DNA from: Tremella fuciformis
Lineage: Eukaryota > Basidiomycota > Tremellomycetes > Tremellales > Tremellaceae
Assembly: GCA_032768795.1 (NCBI GenBank)
Contig: CP136491.1
Location: forward strand, 620,001 to 684,000
Length of the DNA stretch: 64,000 bases
Reading direction: 5' to 3'
Of this stretch, positions 29,732-41,743 are shown piece after piece. Position numbers and translations under genes: made by a program. Within the stretch, counting starts at the first letter, position 1. Each line of letters opens with the position of its first letter. The notes beneath the pieces were generated by a model. The model had not been told where the DNA came from, searched no databases, and saw nothing but the letters and a program-made list of their open reading frames with translations.

Positions 29732-32158
29732 TTACACAGCCATGGGCACGTCGTCGCCTCCATCCCCTTGGCGTCTTTCCGCCTCCCGCTCTTCCCGACT
29801 CCGCCGCCCCTTGGCCGGCACTCCCGCATACTTATCCCTCATCCGCTCGTACTTGCTGCGCTGCTCCTTGCTGACACTCGGCAACGTCTTGTCCGCCGCC
29901 TTCTCAAAGTGCTCCACAGTGACTCGCACATGACTCGTGTCCACCTGACCATCACTTTCGCGCTCGAACGCCCCGACATGCTCTAGAGCCGCTCTCAGGG
30001 CTAGTGTGGCGGCCTCCCTGACCAGTGCGGCAATGTCTGCACCAGAGAATCCTTCGCACTTATTGCCGGTGATGACGGCCTCGATACCGGTCCATGCTGT
30101 GCTGTCGATTGGCGTGCGCTTCGTGTGTGTTCGCAGAATCTCAAGGCGTTCACTTGGTGAGGGCAGATCCACGTAAAGCAGCTTGTCCAGCCGACCGGGG
30201 CGGACCATGGCCGGGTCGATCATATCCGGTCGATTGGTAGCACCGATCACGTATACCGCCTTGCGGCTGTCCAGTCCGTCCAGCTCGGTAAGAAGAGTGT
30301 TGACCACGCGTGCAGAAGATTCAGACTGCAGATGAGCGGGACGCCTGCGCGGCGTTAAAGACGTGACTGACCATCGAGTCATCTCTTCTCGGGACGAGGG
30401 CATCCAGCTCGTCAAAGAAGATTACACAAGGAGACGAGGCTCGAGCTCGAGTGAATACCTGTCGCACGGCCCTCTCACTCTCGCCAACATACTGACCCTC
30501 AGCCCATGCCCCGAGATATGGCAGGACAACTCACCTTGTTGAGTAGCTCAGGCCCCTTCACGCTGATGAAATTGGCCCGGCTCTCATTGGCAACCGCCTT
30601 GGCTAAAAGAGTCTTGCCGCAACCAGGTGGACCCCAAAGAAGCACCCCGGACGGCGCATCGATCCCAACGACACTAAACAGCTCGGGATGGCGAATAGGC
30701 TGGACAATTGCCATATGCAGCTCGTCCCTGACGTTTCCCAGAGCCCCAATATCCGCCCAAGACACGTCAGGAATGGTCGCAAAGCCCTCTCTCTTGGCAG
30801 ACGGTTGTACGATCTTGAGCGACTCAGCAAAATCCGTCGAACGCAGCGAGAGGGACGAAAGGTTTTCGGCGTCGACAGGACCCTTGTGTGAGAGGAGGAA
30901 TCTCGCGATAGGGGTTTCGCGAATCTCGGGCGGAAGGGTGGACAGCGGGCCGTCGTCAGAGAGAGCAATAGATTGAAGAGATTCTTGCACCGCACCGTCT
31001 ATCTCCACGTCGCCGTTGCTATCGGCAACTGGAAGCTGCTGGCCTAAGTCCTGGAAGATGCGCTTGATTGCAGTCACGCCAGCTTCCGTCACGAGGGACG
31101 TCAGGTCCGCCCCGACGTATCCCGGTGTCGCCTTCGCGAGCCAACGGAAGTCCACATCTTCTGCCAAACGTAGGTTGGCGGTCAAAACTTTGAGGATTCT
31201 CCCATTCAGCTAGACTCTCCGGGTATACGTCTCGCTCACTGCTCGCGAGCCTCCACCCCTGGCACACCCATTTCAATCTCATGGTCGAACCGCCCTGCCC
31301 TTCGTAGGGCTGGGTCAAGCGAGTCAGGCCGATTCGTGGCTCCTATAATGACTACGGGCTCTTCAGAAGTGGCCAGATCTACACTTGTCAGGTGACTTCG
31401 CAATGCGGTTAAAGGCACTGACCATCCATGCACGTCAGGAGCTGTGCGACAATCCTTCTCTCCATTTCTCTTTGTGCCGTTTCTCGTTTCGGCGTGATGG
31501 CGTCCACCTCGTCCAGAAACAGCAAACACGGCGCGACTTTCTTCGCCTCGTCAAACGTATCGCGCAGTGTCTTTTCAGATTCCCCAGACATCCCTGAGAC
31601 TATCGAAGGTGCAGATACGCTGAGGAAGGGCAGGCCAAGTTCCTGCGCAATCAGCTCAACCTCACTCCTGAGCAGAGGACAAACCCCTGCCAGACATTTG
31701 ACGAGCTGCGTCTTGCCCCCTCCAGGAACGCCATGTAATAGCACACCTCTTGGACGCGATACGCCCGTGTGCCTGTAGATCTCCGGATGCTGCAAGGGCA
31801 GAGCGACGATCTCCAGCAGCTGGGTAATCTGGGTCTCGAGTCCTCCCAGCATTGCCAATCGCAGCTCAGGCGGGCGGTACTTCTCCGCCAGTGTCTGAGG
31901 ATTTGGCTTGTGTCGCTTCACTGCTCTTGGTTGCCGTTGCGAGCCTTCAGCACCAGGGCCAGGGGCAGGCGACTCGCCATCCGTTCCGGGCGCGGATGAG
32001 GGTCCTGCTTCGGCGTTACTGGCTGGTAGGGGCGAATTGGGGTTGATGGTCCGCCTGACACGCTTGACAGGAGGGTCCGATGTCGTGCGGGGCGATGCAG
32101 ATTGCCAAGCTGCTACTGCCTGCCGGTTCAGGTCCATCGGAAAGGCACTGCTCGCCAT
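29732..32158 (-). CDS. RIX7: AAA ATPase RIX7 (NVL-type), ribosome assembly
   Basis: Nuclear tandem-AAA ATPase that strips assembly factors from pre-60S particles. N-terminal basic linker ([20 protein letters not shown]), then D1 with Walker A GVPGGGKT, Walker [10 protein letters not shown] and second region of homology [21 protein letters not shown]2 carries Walker A GPPGCGKT, Walker [15 protein letters not shown] (exon at 30380-30430) and [20 protein letters not shown], ending [15 protein letters not shown] and PMAV. The D1 Walker A has Gly where most have Cys or Thr (PGGGKT). The start at 32158 was chosen for its context (purine at -3, G at +4); in-frame ATGs at 32203 and 32137 are alternatives. 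Divergent from SKP1. Confidence 0.9.
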
Positions 32159-32465
32159 CGTTAACGATGAACCTCTGTCCGAATGTAACACGAAGGTGGT
32201 CATGTAGAAATCTTTGGTGTATCGGGTCCGAACGTTGCCTCCCTGACATTTCCCGCCTCAAGCGCGGTCCGAGCATGGCCAATGACCGAGCCGGATGTCA
32301 GGCACAGCATACCCCTGGTCGCCGCCTGCCCTTGTCTTCGTATTCCTTTTGTCTTCACCTTTCTACTCGTCAGCCCCTTTCAGCGCGACTTATCGGAAAG
32401 GCCAACCTATCGTCACAGGATCACTCCTCAGTACAGCGACTCGACCCTAACGTCCGACCATAATC
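32159..32465. promoter_or_regulatory. Divergent promoter region of RIX7 and SKP1
   Basis: About 307 nt between two outward-facing starts. CT-rich in the SKP1-proximal half. No TATA box seen. Confidence 0.5.
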
Positions 32466-33550
32466 ATGGCTTCGGCAGACTTGAGCGTCATTCTCTCAAC
32501 CTCGGATGACGAGCAGTACACCGTCAAGAAGAATGTCGCCGAGCGGTCCGCACTGATCAAGGCAATGATGGAAGGTCAGTCGGATGAACATGGCGTGTCT
32601 CTCGGCTCTCGCAATACTCTGCTCCTTTACCATTTACCCTTCTAGGCGGTTAGCCGCTGGGGACGCTCGTTTGGGTGGCGTATCCCGTCAGCTCGCCTCT
32701 CGACACCCACCTTCCCACCCCGGCGAGAACGTGCCATTGTGGTGCCGCTCGCGTCAGCCTCCTGCCTGAATGCTACTTGCACGCGTATCGCACATCTGCT
32801 TCACCCGCTAGCGACTGAACAGGGTCTAATTTGATCGGTTTTACACGAGGCTGACGCGCACAGACCTCGGTGCGCAAGAGGGCCAGATCATTCCCCTGCC
32901 CAACGTATCGTCGTCCGTCTTGCAAAAGGTCCTCGAATACTGCGAGCACCACAAGAACGAGCCGTTGCCAGCAGCAGACGCCAACGACGCGGATGACTCT
33001 CGAAAGAAGACTTCTGAGATTGGCGAGTGGGATGCAAAGTGGGTTCATCAGGTCTGCGACTATTCGATGTGGCTGACGTGTCAGATTCATCCAGGCATGT
33101 CTGCATACACGCAGGAATCATATTCACTGACACATAGGTCGACCAGGAGATGCTTTTCGAGATCATCCTTGCGGCGAAGTGAGTTGCCATCTCCCATATC
33201 AACGGCCTCGGCTGACGTCAAGCTACCTCGACATCAAGCCTTTGCTGTGAGTACCCTGACGCTGTTGTTACAAGACGATGGTTTCCGAGCGAGGGTGACT
33301 GGGCTCATGAATTAGGGATGTCGGCTGCAAGACCGTGGCCAACATGATCAAAGGCAAGACACCCGAGGAGATCCGCAAGCTTTTCAACATTACCAACGAG
33401 TCAGTCATTTCCTCAGCAGTTCGCCCGCGGAGCTGACATGCAGCTTCACACCCGAGGAGGAAGAGCAGATACGCAAAGAGAACGAGTGGGCGGAGGAGTG
33501 AGTTGGCGGTGCCGACCGGTGTGGGAATCACTGACGTGTGCAGCCGCTAA
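32466..33550 (+). CDS. SKP1: SCF ubiquitin ligase subunit SKP1
   Basis: Adaptor joining F-box proteins to cullin-1. About 168 residues: [35 protein letters not shown], the long intron 1 (32575-32863, 289 nt, unusual here), then [16 protein letters not shown], an acidic linker, [60 protein letters not shown] and the end [10 protein letters not shown]. The C-terminal helices that grip F-boxes are complete. Most later introns split a codon after GA or AA with C following, an odd regularity. An F-box/LRR protein and a BTB protein lie elsewhere in the window. Confidence 0.97.
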
Positions 33551-34043
33551 ATTCTTCTCTTTTCCTATGCTGTTTTGATTCTCATTGCGTCATGTAGAAG
33601 TCCAAGGCATCGAGCCCGCATGTACCATAGTTCTTTGAGCTCGACTGACATGCATTCCCCTCATGCAGATGTAACAAACAGAGAGACGATGAAATTGCTA
33701 GTGAAATTGGTACCGGGTGTGACCGGCGGACTCGGGCAATCCAATCCGACCAAGAATGGAATGGAATGAACAGCAATCACAAAGAACCTTTTCTCTCGTC
33801 TATCATTCCTCCCTCTCTAGTCGCCCCCCTCGCAACGCCTACGTAGCGCTCACCGTCGCCCCATGCTCGCGTACGACGAGATCAACTCGACCATACCGGA
33901 TTGCTCACGCGACACGGCACCCCGCTAAGGCGATTACGGACCACGGGGTTCCATTCCTCCCATCCTCCTCGACCGGCTGATTCACCCCTTGCTCCCCTCC
34001 CCGCCTTCCTCGCACATCCCCAGCACCGGACGCAGAATACACC
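33551..34043. other. 3' flank of SKP1 and promoter of the NAD carrier gene
   Basis: An ATGCAT palindrome lies at 33650-33655, 100 nt past the SKP1 stop. CT-rich upstream of 34044. No gene recognised. Confidence 0.5.
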
Positions 34044-35563
34044 ATGTCTTTCTCGCGGGACGGCAATGCCGAGGCATCGTCCTCGTCTTCCCACGCCCCG
34101 CGATCGCCATCGCGACAGGCGGCTCGACCCCGCTCTCCTCCCTTCCACCCTTCCCAGACCCATCTTCCCGTGCATTACCACGTCTTCGCGCCGTCGCCGC
34201 TGTCCGACAAGGCCCCGCGGAGCATGCACGCACTGCACGCCAAGCTGGTTCAGCTCCCACCGCAATTACACTCGATGGCTGCCGGTGCAGGCGCAGGTTT
34301 CGTCGCTTCTGTCGTCACTTGCCCGTTGGACGTGGTCAAGACGCGCTTGCAGGCACAGCATCTCGCTCGCGATGCCGAGGGATATGAGGGTGTGCGTTTG
34401 ACCATACGCCGCATATGGCGCCAGGCGGGGGTGAGGGGCTTTTACAGGGGATTGGGCCCTACGCTGGGAGGGTATCTCCCGACTTGGGGCATCTACTTTA
34501 CCGTGTATGATATGGTCAAGGACCAACTGGGCAGCTGGGCCAAAGCGCGTGAGTCCGATCTCCCACATGTGCAGTCCTACTCGCATCTCGAGTGCTCGCA
34601 AGGTGCAATATTGTGGTGTAATCTCGTCACTTCGCACGCCCACGTGTGGTCAATGCTCACTTCAGATCGTGTCGGCGGCCCGACGCTCGTGCACATCGCA
34701 GCAGCCATGACGGCCGGCGCATCCGGCACCATCGTCACTAACCCCTTGTGGGTCGTCAAGACTCGCTTCATGGTGAGCGACCTGCTGTAACTCTTCGTGG
34801 CGCTCCTGACAGTCTCCAGTCGCAAGCCGTTCTACCCCCTTCGGCCGCACGATATCGCAACACGCTAGACGCCATTGTCAGCATCTACCGCCACGAAGGA
34901 TTTCGGGCATTCTACAAGGGCCTCCTTCCCTCCCTCATCGGCGTGTCCCACGTTGCCGTCCAATTTCCCCTATACGAAAAGGCCAAATCATGGGCCGACC
35001 GGCGGACCCGCGATCCAGACTCACCCTCGCCTGCCAATTCCTCTCTTCCCCCTTCCACCATCCTCGCCTGCTCGGCATTCAGCAAGATGGTCGCCTCCCT
35101 CGCGACGTACCCGCACGAAGTCCTGCGCACCCGGCTGCAAATAGCCAAGAACAAGTCTGGCACCGCCGCGTCGGCCGCGGCGAGTGCAACAGTCAAAGTG
35201 CAGACTGGTATAGTCGGCTCGGTCGAACTTAATCGCGGAGTCACGCCTATCTATTCGCCCCTCATCAGCGGCAGCAACCCCCCCGTACCCGTTGCACCTA
35301 CTCATCCGAGCCTCCCACCACCAGACGCCAGCAAGGTGGCATGGCTGCGCCCGCGCTGGCAAGGCCGAGAAGGCGGCGTCATCGATACCTTCCTCAGCAT
35401 CAGAAACCAAGATGGCTGGCGGGGCTTCTATAGGGGATTGTCGATCAACCTCGTCAGGACGGTCCCAAACAGCGCGGTCACCATGCTCACGTGAGTCGAT
35501 CTGCAGTAGAGACAAGACCTTGCTGATGTCAGATACGAACTCATAATGCGGTACCTGTCATGA
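34044..35563 (+). CDS. Mitochondrial carrier, NAD+ transporter type (Yia6/Yea6-like)
   Basis: Six-helix inner-membrane carrier with three solcar repeats. Repeat 1 has CPLDVVKTRLQAQ and GFYRGLGPTLGGYLPTWGIY; repeat 2 NPLWVVKTRF, then GFRAFYKGLLPSLIGVSHVA and VQFPLYE; repeat 3 YPHEVLRTRLQ and GWRGFYRGLSINLVRTVPNS. PSLIGVSHVAVQFPLYE and YPHEVLRTR match the yeast NAD+/pyridine nucleotide carriers best; FAD/folate carriers are the nearest alternative. It is odd in having a 70-residue Ser/Pro-rich N-terminus and a 75-residue insertion between YPHEVLRTRLQ and the last amphipathic helix (Ala-rich, then PPPD). Introns after WAKA, after TRFM and before the final YELIMRYLS. Convergent with DAK. Confidence 0.85.
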
Positions 35564-35828
35564 ATTCGGATTGTCGGAGTAGACATTCATAAGTCACATC
35601 TGTCCTGGCTCGCCACTGTCAGACCAGTCGAGACGAGTCCGTTGTATCGCACAGTGCACAGCGACCAGCACGTTGGGGTTTGGGTTCAAGAGACAATACA
35701 AGACAAGCAAGCAAGCAACGAGACAAAGGGTCTAGAAATGAAAACATGCATTGCATCGATATCTGTGCCAGCCAAACCCACCACCGCCCGTGCATATAAA
35801 TACTCAATCCGCATCACACATATACAGC

Positions 35829-37817
35829 TCATGCCCTCAAAGCCTTGAGTACACCCTCCACAACGGCCACGAACGCCATGGCTCCCGGGTCGGGAGGCTT
35901 GACAGTGCCCTCGGTGTCCCCGACGTACGTCGCACGGCCCAGCTTGGCCTGCAACGTCTGCGTGCTCTCGCCGCCCTTCCTGCACGCCTCTGCGGCCTGC
36001 TGCAGGTCGCCCGAGCTGGCGAGGGTCTCGGCGAACGGGATGAGCGCGTCCATAATGGTGCGGTGGCCCACGCGGGCGGCCGTCCGCTGTTTCAGCGTCT
36101 CGAGGCCTTCGAGGCAGATCTGCCCGAAGAACCGCGCGGTCAGTTCGGGCGAGGGTGATTTGGCCGCGGCGGCGATGAGGGCGTTGGTCATGCCCGCCAG
36201 GAAGATGGAGATGATGGCGCCGAGCGTCCCACCGCATGCGTCTGCTGTCAGCTGCCGCCCCCGGCTGCGCCTCACCACTCACCGTCGATAATCTCTGTCA
36301 GCTCGCGGAAAAGGTGCACCACATCGCCGTCGCTGCCGAGGCCGGACTTGATTGCGCCCAAGACGGCCGTCGCGCCCTGCGCACACGTCTCGCCACAGTC
36401 GCCATCGCCGACGATGGTGTCCCACCGCGTGAGCTCGGGCTCGAGCGCGATCACGTCCTCCGAGGCGACGCTCATCGCTTTCTGTATCAGCGACGCGTCG
36501 CTGAGCAGCTTTGGCCCGCCGACGGGTTTCTTCTCGTGCGCCTCCTCGGCGACCTCGGTGAACATGTCGGCGCGCTTGCGCTTGGCGAGCGGGGCGGGCA
36601 GGGGGTAGATGTTCTGCGTGGCGGGCCACGCGGGGGCGTTGTGCGGCGCGTCGATGAGACTGAGCAGCTCGTCGACCGGGAGGCCTGTGTCGGCCGAGAC
36701 GTTGGTCAGGTTCAGGATGGAGATGGACATGCCGGGCATGTTCATCGAGCCCATGAAGGGCGCGTTGAAGATGCGCACGGGGATGATACCGCGCCCCTCT
36801 GCCCATCAGCACTGGTACATTCGCTAGGGAGGCCCAGGAGGACTGACCCAGCTGGGTGAGGGCCTCGTCCGCGACGGCACCCATCTCCAGCACGCTCATG
36901 CCACCCTGGTTGTTGATGAACAACACCAGCGCGTCGCCGTCTGCAAACTTGACAAAGGCCCGCTCCGGGTCGTCCTGATTCAAGATGAGGTCGAGCATAC
37001 GGGCGATGAGTTCCTCGCCGGTCGGCTGGGCGACGTTGAACACGCCCGTCTCGTTGTGCAGCCCGAGGCCAATCTCGATGCGCCCCGCGGGGATCTGCCA
37101 CTCGCCCGTGCGGCCCGGGACGTGGCAGTGGTCGAGCGCCATACAGATCGAGGCGGTGTTGGTGGAGAGGGACCGGCCGAGCGTGACGAGCGGCTGGAAC
37201 TCCATGTTGCGCTCGGCGCCCGCGCCCATGATTTTGCAGACTAGCGGCGCGTCAGCCGGTGCCCCCAGCTGGACAGCCGGAAAAGGAGATCGTGGACTCA
37301 CTTAGGGTGATGCCTGCCAGGCAGCGCCGGCCGACCATGGCGCCCCGTGTGCGCGGAACCGAGACGTCGTCGCCCACAACGACGAGCTCGACGTTCTTGA
37401 GGCCCGCCGATTGGGCCATGAGCCGCGCCAGGCCGAAATGGAGGTTGTCGCCGGTATCTCATCGTCAGGCGTGTCACTTCGAGAAGGGGCTCGCTCACAA
37501 TTTGTAATGATCAGAATCGTCCCCTTGTCGCTGGGTACCGCCTTGATGCCGCCAAACACCTGCTTGGCACTCGGGCTGGCAAACACGTCGCCCGCCACGC
37601 TCGCGCTGAGCATGCCGGCGCCCACAAAGCCCACCGTGCCGGGCTCATGGCCGCTGCCGCCCCCGCACAGCAGCGCGACCTTGGACGGGTCGTGGTCGGC
37701 GCGGTAGACGACCTTGAGGGACGGAATGAGCGAGAGGTACGGGGAGGACGCGACGAGGCCCTTGAGCGAGCGCACGACGAGCCCGTCGAGCGAGTTGAAG
37801 ATGTGGCGGTCGGTCAT
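35829..37817 (-). CDS. DAK1: Dihydroxyacetone kinase
   Basis: ATP-dependent kinase making dihydroxyacetone phosphate, which detoxifies DHA and feeds glycolysis. The DhaK domain starts MTDRHIFNSLDGLVVRSLKG, with LCGGGSGHEPGTVGFVGAGM, ITNYTGDNLHFGLA and the substrate-binding His in RIEIGLGLHNETG. The DhaL domain has WDTIVGDGDCGETCAQGA, SDGDVVHLFRELTEIID and DACGGTLGAIISIFLAGM, which bind ATP-Mg through the Asp cluster. The end MAFVAVVEGVLKALRA is full length (about 590 residues). Four short introns (near 37300, 37440-37500, 36800-36850 and 36240-36290). Marked G/C bias at third positions compared with neighbours, suggesting high expression (inferred). Confidence 0.96.
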
Positions 37818-38488
37818 CTTGCAGTGCTACGCAGAGACAAGGAGAGGATGAGGGAGAGTGGAGGAGAAGGAAGAAGGGGAGGGGTGGTGCCAAGACGGTC
37901 GGTCTGCCGGGCACTGAAAGACTACGCTCGAAGGAGGTGAGAGAAGAAAAGTGCTCGACTGTCTGGCGACAGAGTAGAGAGATATCTGCGTCTCTACTTT
38001 CGTTTCCGAGCACACCCGCAGGCTACTACCGACATCTCGCACCAGATGTCATCGCTCCCGCCCAGAAGCCTAGATGGCCAGAGCAAGGAGCAAGACTGAA
38101 CTGATAATTCCGGACCGGACCTCCGGTAGAATCCCAATCCGGGGACATTCAACCGGGTGTTCCTCTGATCACTCTGGTCTCTGTTTCTCTCTCTCACATG
38201 GTTAGGGCATCGCTTAGTGGCGCCCCATGAGCAATGCAGAGTCGTAGTCATCGTCGACACCTGTCACCCACAACAAGCCCCCATACTCCTCTGAGGGGCT
38301 CTGGAATGGCATCGTACGGAGACTCGGAACGATCCTACTTCCGGTACCCGATTATCCACCCGGGTGAGCAGCCAGCGAGATGCAGCCTTGCAAAAGTGGC
38401 TTTGTGGCATACCGACATACAGTACCTAGTACTTTGATCGCCTTGACTGTCAAGAGAGACAATATACAACTGTACAGATCATAAAGCA
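37818..38488. other. Promoter of DAK and 3' flank of the Zn2Cys6 gene
   Basis: 671 nt with no recognisable gene. CT-rich on the minus strand near the DAK start; contains the CGG-rich stretch noted separately. Confidence 0.5.
38116..38125 (+). promoter_or_regulatory. CGG-N4-CCG site upstream of DAK
   Basis: cggacctccg in the DAK promoter, about 300 nt before the start codon, within a CGG-rich stretch (38110-38145). Inverted CGG half-sites are the usual targets of Zn2Cys6 regulators; whether one binds here is not known. Confidence 0.3.
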
Positions 38489-41453
38489 TTACCGACCGAG
38501 ACCGTTCTGCCCGAAACCACGCGTTGATCCTGTACTGATACCGGGACTGAACCCGCTTCCCCCAAGACTGCCAGCTCCCGTCAACTGCCCACCTGCCGCA
38601 AGCAATCTCTCGAGATCGAAGGAATCGGCAGGCTGCAGAGACATGTTCTCCACCGTGTAGCGCGACATGAGATCCGCAAGCCAGTATGGGCCTGGTTTAT
38701 CAGCTGTTGAACCAGTTACAGCAACGACCAGTCTCACTTGGACCACCTGGCTGTGACGCTGAGCGTTCAGACTTCGCGATAGACTCCCGCAAAGATGTTT
38801 CGGTAGCAGGGGCCACATTATGCGGGTGCTCGCGATCTACTCGTCAGCTATGCAGGCTACAACGCGTCGATGCGCTCACCTGTGATGAAGCGCCGAAGAA
38901 GACCTTTGTCGGGTAGCGAAATGAACGTCCGACGTGACTTTGGTATGTTACGCTTGTAGCCAGAGCCTGATTGTCAGCCTATTGATCTGCTGCTCTCTGG
39001 GCAACGTACGCTTCTCCAGGATCGAAGAAACATAGTTGACCCCCGCCCAGAATTGCTCCGTCTTCAAGATGGCACCCATGATGGCCGTGAAGTTCTGTCG
39101 CGACACAGACAACAAAAACATGTTGGTCGGATTGGCATTGCTGGACATGTTGCCATTCGCATCCATCGAAGCGGCCTCTGTCGACCTGATCTCATGCAAC
39201 AAGGCCATTCTGCCGGTCAGCGTTTGTCTCCTTGCACGAGACCGCACCCACGCAGCGACATAGAGAGGCTGCACAACGTATGGCGTGCTGGTGTAGGCGG
39301 TCTGTGCCACCAGATCCGCAAATACCATGCACTCGCAGATCTGCCGGCTGGCTCCCAAAGCCAACTTGACAGACCGTGACATGCTCTGATTGAGCGGCGT
39401 CTCAATACCCGACGGGCTCTTAAGCAAGTCGGGGTGGTACACTAAAGCCAACACCGCGTTCGCCCAGAGGTGCAAGGCCAGGAAGGTTCCGCCGTGTCCT
39501 CTTTGTTCCTGATGTCGGAAGTTGTCTCCACTCCACTTCATCTGGTCTGGCAACGAGTTCACGAATTGCAAGAGTCGCACTTGGAGCTCAGCAAGCTGCT
39601 CGGCTAGGGGCTCTGGCGAGTTGACAAGAGTGCGCGGCTTTCCCCGCCGTCCGTTGAGCACATTCGATATCCGCCCACAGATGATCATGAGCTTGACGAA
39701 CTGCACGAACGGTATCGGCTCGACCCCTTCCGCCACATCGTTAGGCGTATTCCGGGCTGGGTCTGGGAAGAAATCTTTGTCCTCGGGTAGAGGGATCTCA
39801 ATGATGTCCTCCGGAATGCTGGCCGGACGGCCGGTTGCGAATGCGACAATGCGGTCTGTGATGAACAAGCTCCAAAACAAGAGCTTTGTCCTGATCACAT
39901 GGGCTGCGGACTCGTAGATCTCGCTATTCTCGTGGATACCGAGATCAATGGCCATTCGGAAAGCCATTCCGGAGTATTGCCACAAACCGCTCTCCGAGTT
40001 CTGCCCAAATGACGCCCAAGCAAGGAGCAGAAGACCCGTGACCACATCATATGCCGGAAGATGTAGAAGAGGAATGACTAGCTCCTGGGCCTTGGCAATG
40101 AACGGTGCAGCGGCAGAGGTGGGCGAATCCCGAGCGTTATCGGCGAATCGAGCGCCTAGAGCACACATGCAGCAGGCCAGAAACGCTGACATCGTACCGG
40201 ACTCGAACCGTTCGTTCATCCGTTGCCGAGAGATCGAGGGAAAATGGACGGACATGCGGCGGAAGAAGAGGTCGAAAAGGGGAGTGTATATGTGGGGATG
40301 AGGTAGACCGGATTGATCGAACAAGTCCTGGGTTGAAGGTGAAGGAGCCGCACTATCGTCTGCCCCGGGTTGAGGGGCACTTGAGGCGTTGTCCTGGCGT
40401 CGCTGAAGCTTGAGGGAGATTCTGTTGATACCGGGATGAATGGCAGTAGAACCGGACTACGGGTCAGCCAGGCTGCTGGAACACCGCATGGCGGCCTTTG
40501 ATAGGGCCACTCACGAAGCGGTAGTAATACAGCTCCAGATCCTTGTCCTCTGATGGATCACCCTCGATGTACGCCGCGCCGCTCTCCAGAGCATTCAACA
40601 AACGCATGTCGGTCCCGGAAGGCGAGACAAATTGGGCCATAGTAGCCTCCGTAAAGTCTGGCAAGAACGTCGTTGCTTGGCCAGGCGGTGTGAATCCAGA
40701 CGGCCAAACGAAGTTGCTCTGCTGCCCAAAGTTCCATGCGTCTGTGCTGTTGCCGATCCCCAGGTCAGGTGCCTGTGTCATGGTCATCCCGGCGGTCGGA
40801 GGTAATGACCCTAAAGGCGTCGGTCGGCTCCCGTTGCCGAGTTGAAGCTGTTGCGGTTGTGGTTGTGGTAGGGGTTGAGGATGTGCAAGTGGTGGCGGCT
40901 GCATAGGATTCTGAGTTTGAGAGGTGTTTAGCTGGCCCGGGTCGTAGGGTTTGGCGTCTGCGGGTGTTTTCTGCACCGTCAGCAGGGAGTTGATTGCCAT
41001 CACCGCCGGAGAGCTCACATCGCCATTAGCAGCCTGACGTTCCGCCTCCGCGGCGAGCCGGCGTGCTTCTTGCATCTCTGCGCGCGTGCGCTTCTTCCTC
41101 CTCCCCTCGGGCCACTGACACTCGACATTCGCTTTTGAGCACGCCTCGCATATAGGCTTGGTCCCCGAACATCGTATCCGCTTCGAGCGACACCAGAAAC
41201 AAGCGAGCTGCACCCGTTGAGGCATATCGTCGCCGCCGGCAGAACTCCTGCGCCGCTTTCTGGTATGCATCAGCCCACATGGTCCACTTGAATCAACATA
41301 GAGGCCTCACTTCTCCGAGAGGGCCGTGCTGCCTCCATGGTCGGACCCGCTGTCGTCTGGGCTTTCAGGTGGCCGGGATGACGAGCTTTCTCCGAGGGCA
41401 GACTGAGTGTAGTCTGCGAATCCGCCGGGCAGAGTGGTGGCCAGCGTGGTCAT
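38489..41453 (-). CDS. Zn(II)2Cys6 fungal transcription factor
   Basis: Nuclear regulator. After an N-terminal disordered part an intron (41270-41309 area) joins LSEK to KRRRSSAGG. The binuclear zinc cluster follows: CFWCRSKRIRCSGTKPICEA then CSKANVEC (Cys spacing 2-6-6-2-6). A basic helix region GRRKKRTRAEMQEARRLAAE may extend DNA binding or dimerise. Next are a Pro/Gln-rich linker (PQPLPQPQPQQLQ) and the fungal-specific transcription factor domain (LFFRRMSVHFPSISRQRMNE; LLLLAWASFGQNSESGLWQY; LLFWSLFITDRIVAFATGRP). The C-terminus ends GFGQNGLGR. The start at 41453 (MTTLATTLPGGF, good context) was chosen because the longer frame upstream has no ATG. Target genes unknown. Confidence 0.88.
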
Positions 41454-41743
41454 GGTGATCCCTGGCGAGTCCGAGGGGCCACTGCGAGTCTCGTGCTGCT
41501 TGTCGGCGATGATTATAGGAGAGAATGATGCTGAGCGGGAAGAGGACACCCCGCACTCGCTAGCTACTTGCCCACTTGAGAGAAGACGGAGTCGATTTGA
41601 TCCCGTCGGCTTTCAGTCTTCCCCCTGTTGGTATTAATCTCTCGGGCCGGCGTGGACCGGTCAATTCGTCGGCACGAGATCTGAGTAGGGGACTCTCGGC
41701 CGAGTACATAACTCGACATGCATAACATCCAGAGTCCTCTGCC

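Noticed and set aside
41454..41549. Longer first exon for the Zn2Cys6 protein
   Set aside because: The frame is open but has no ATG upstream of 41453; treated as 5' UTR.
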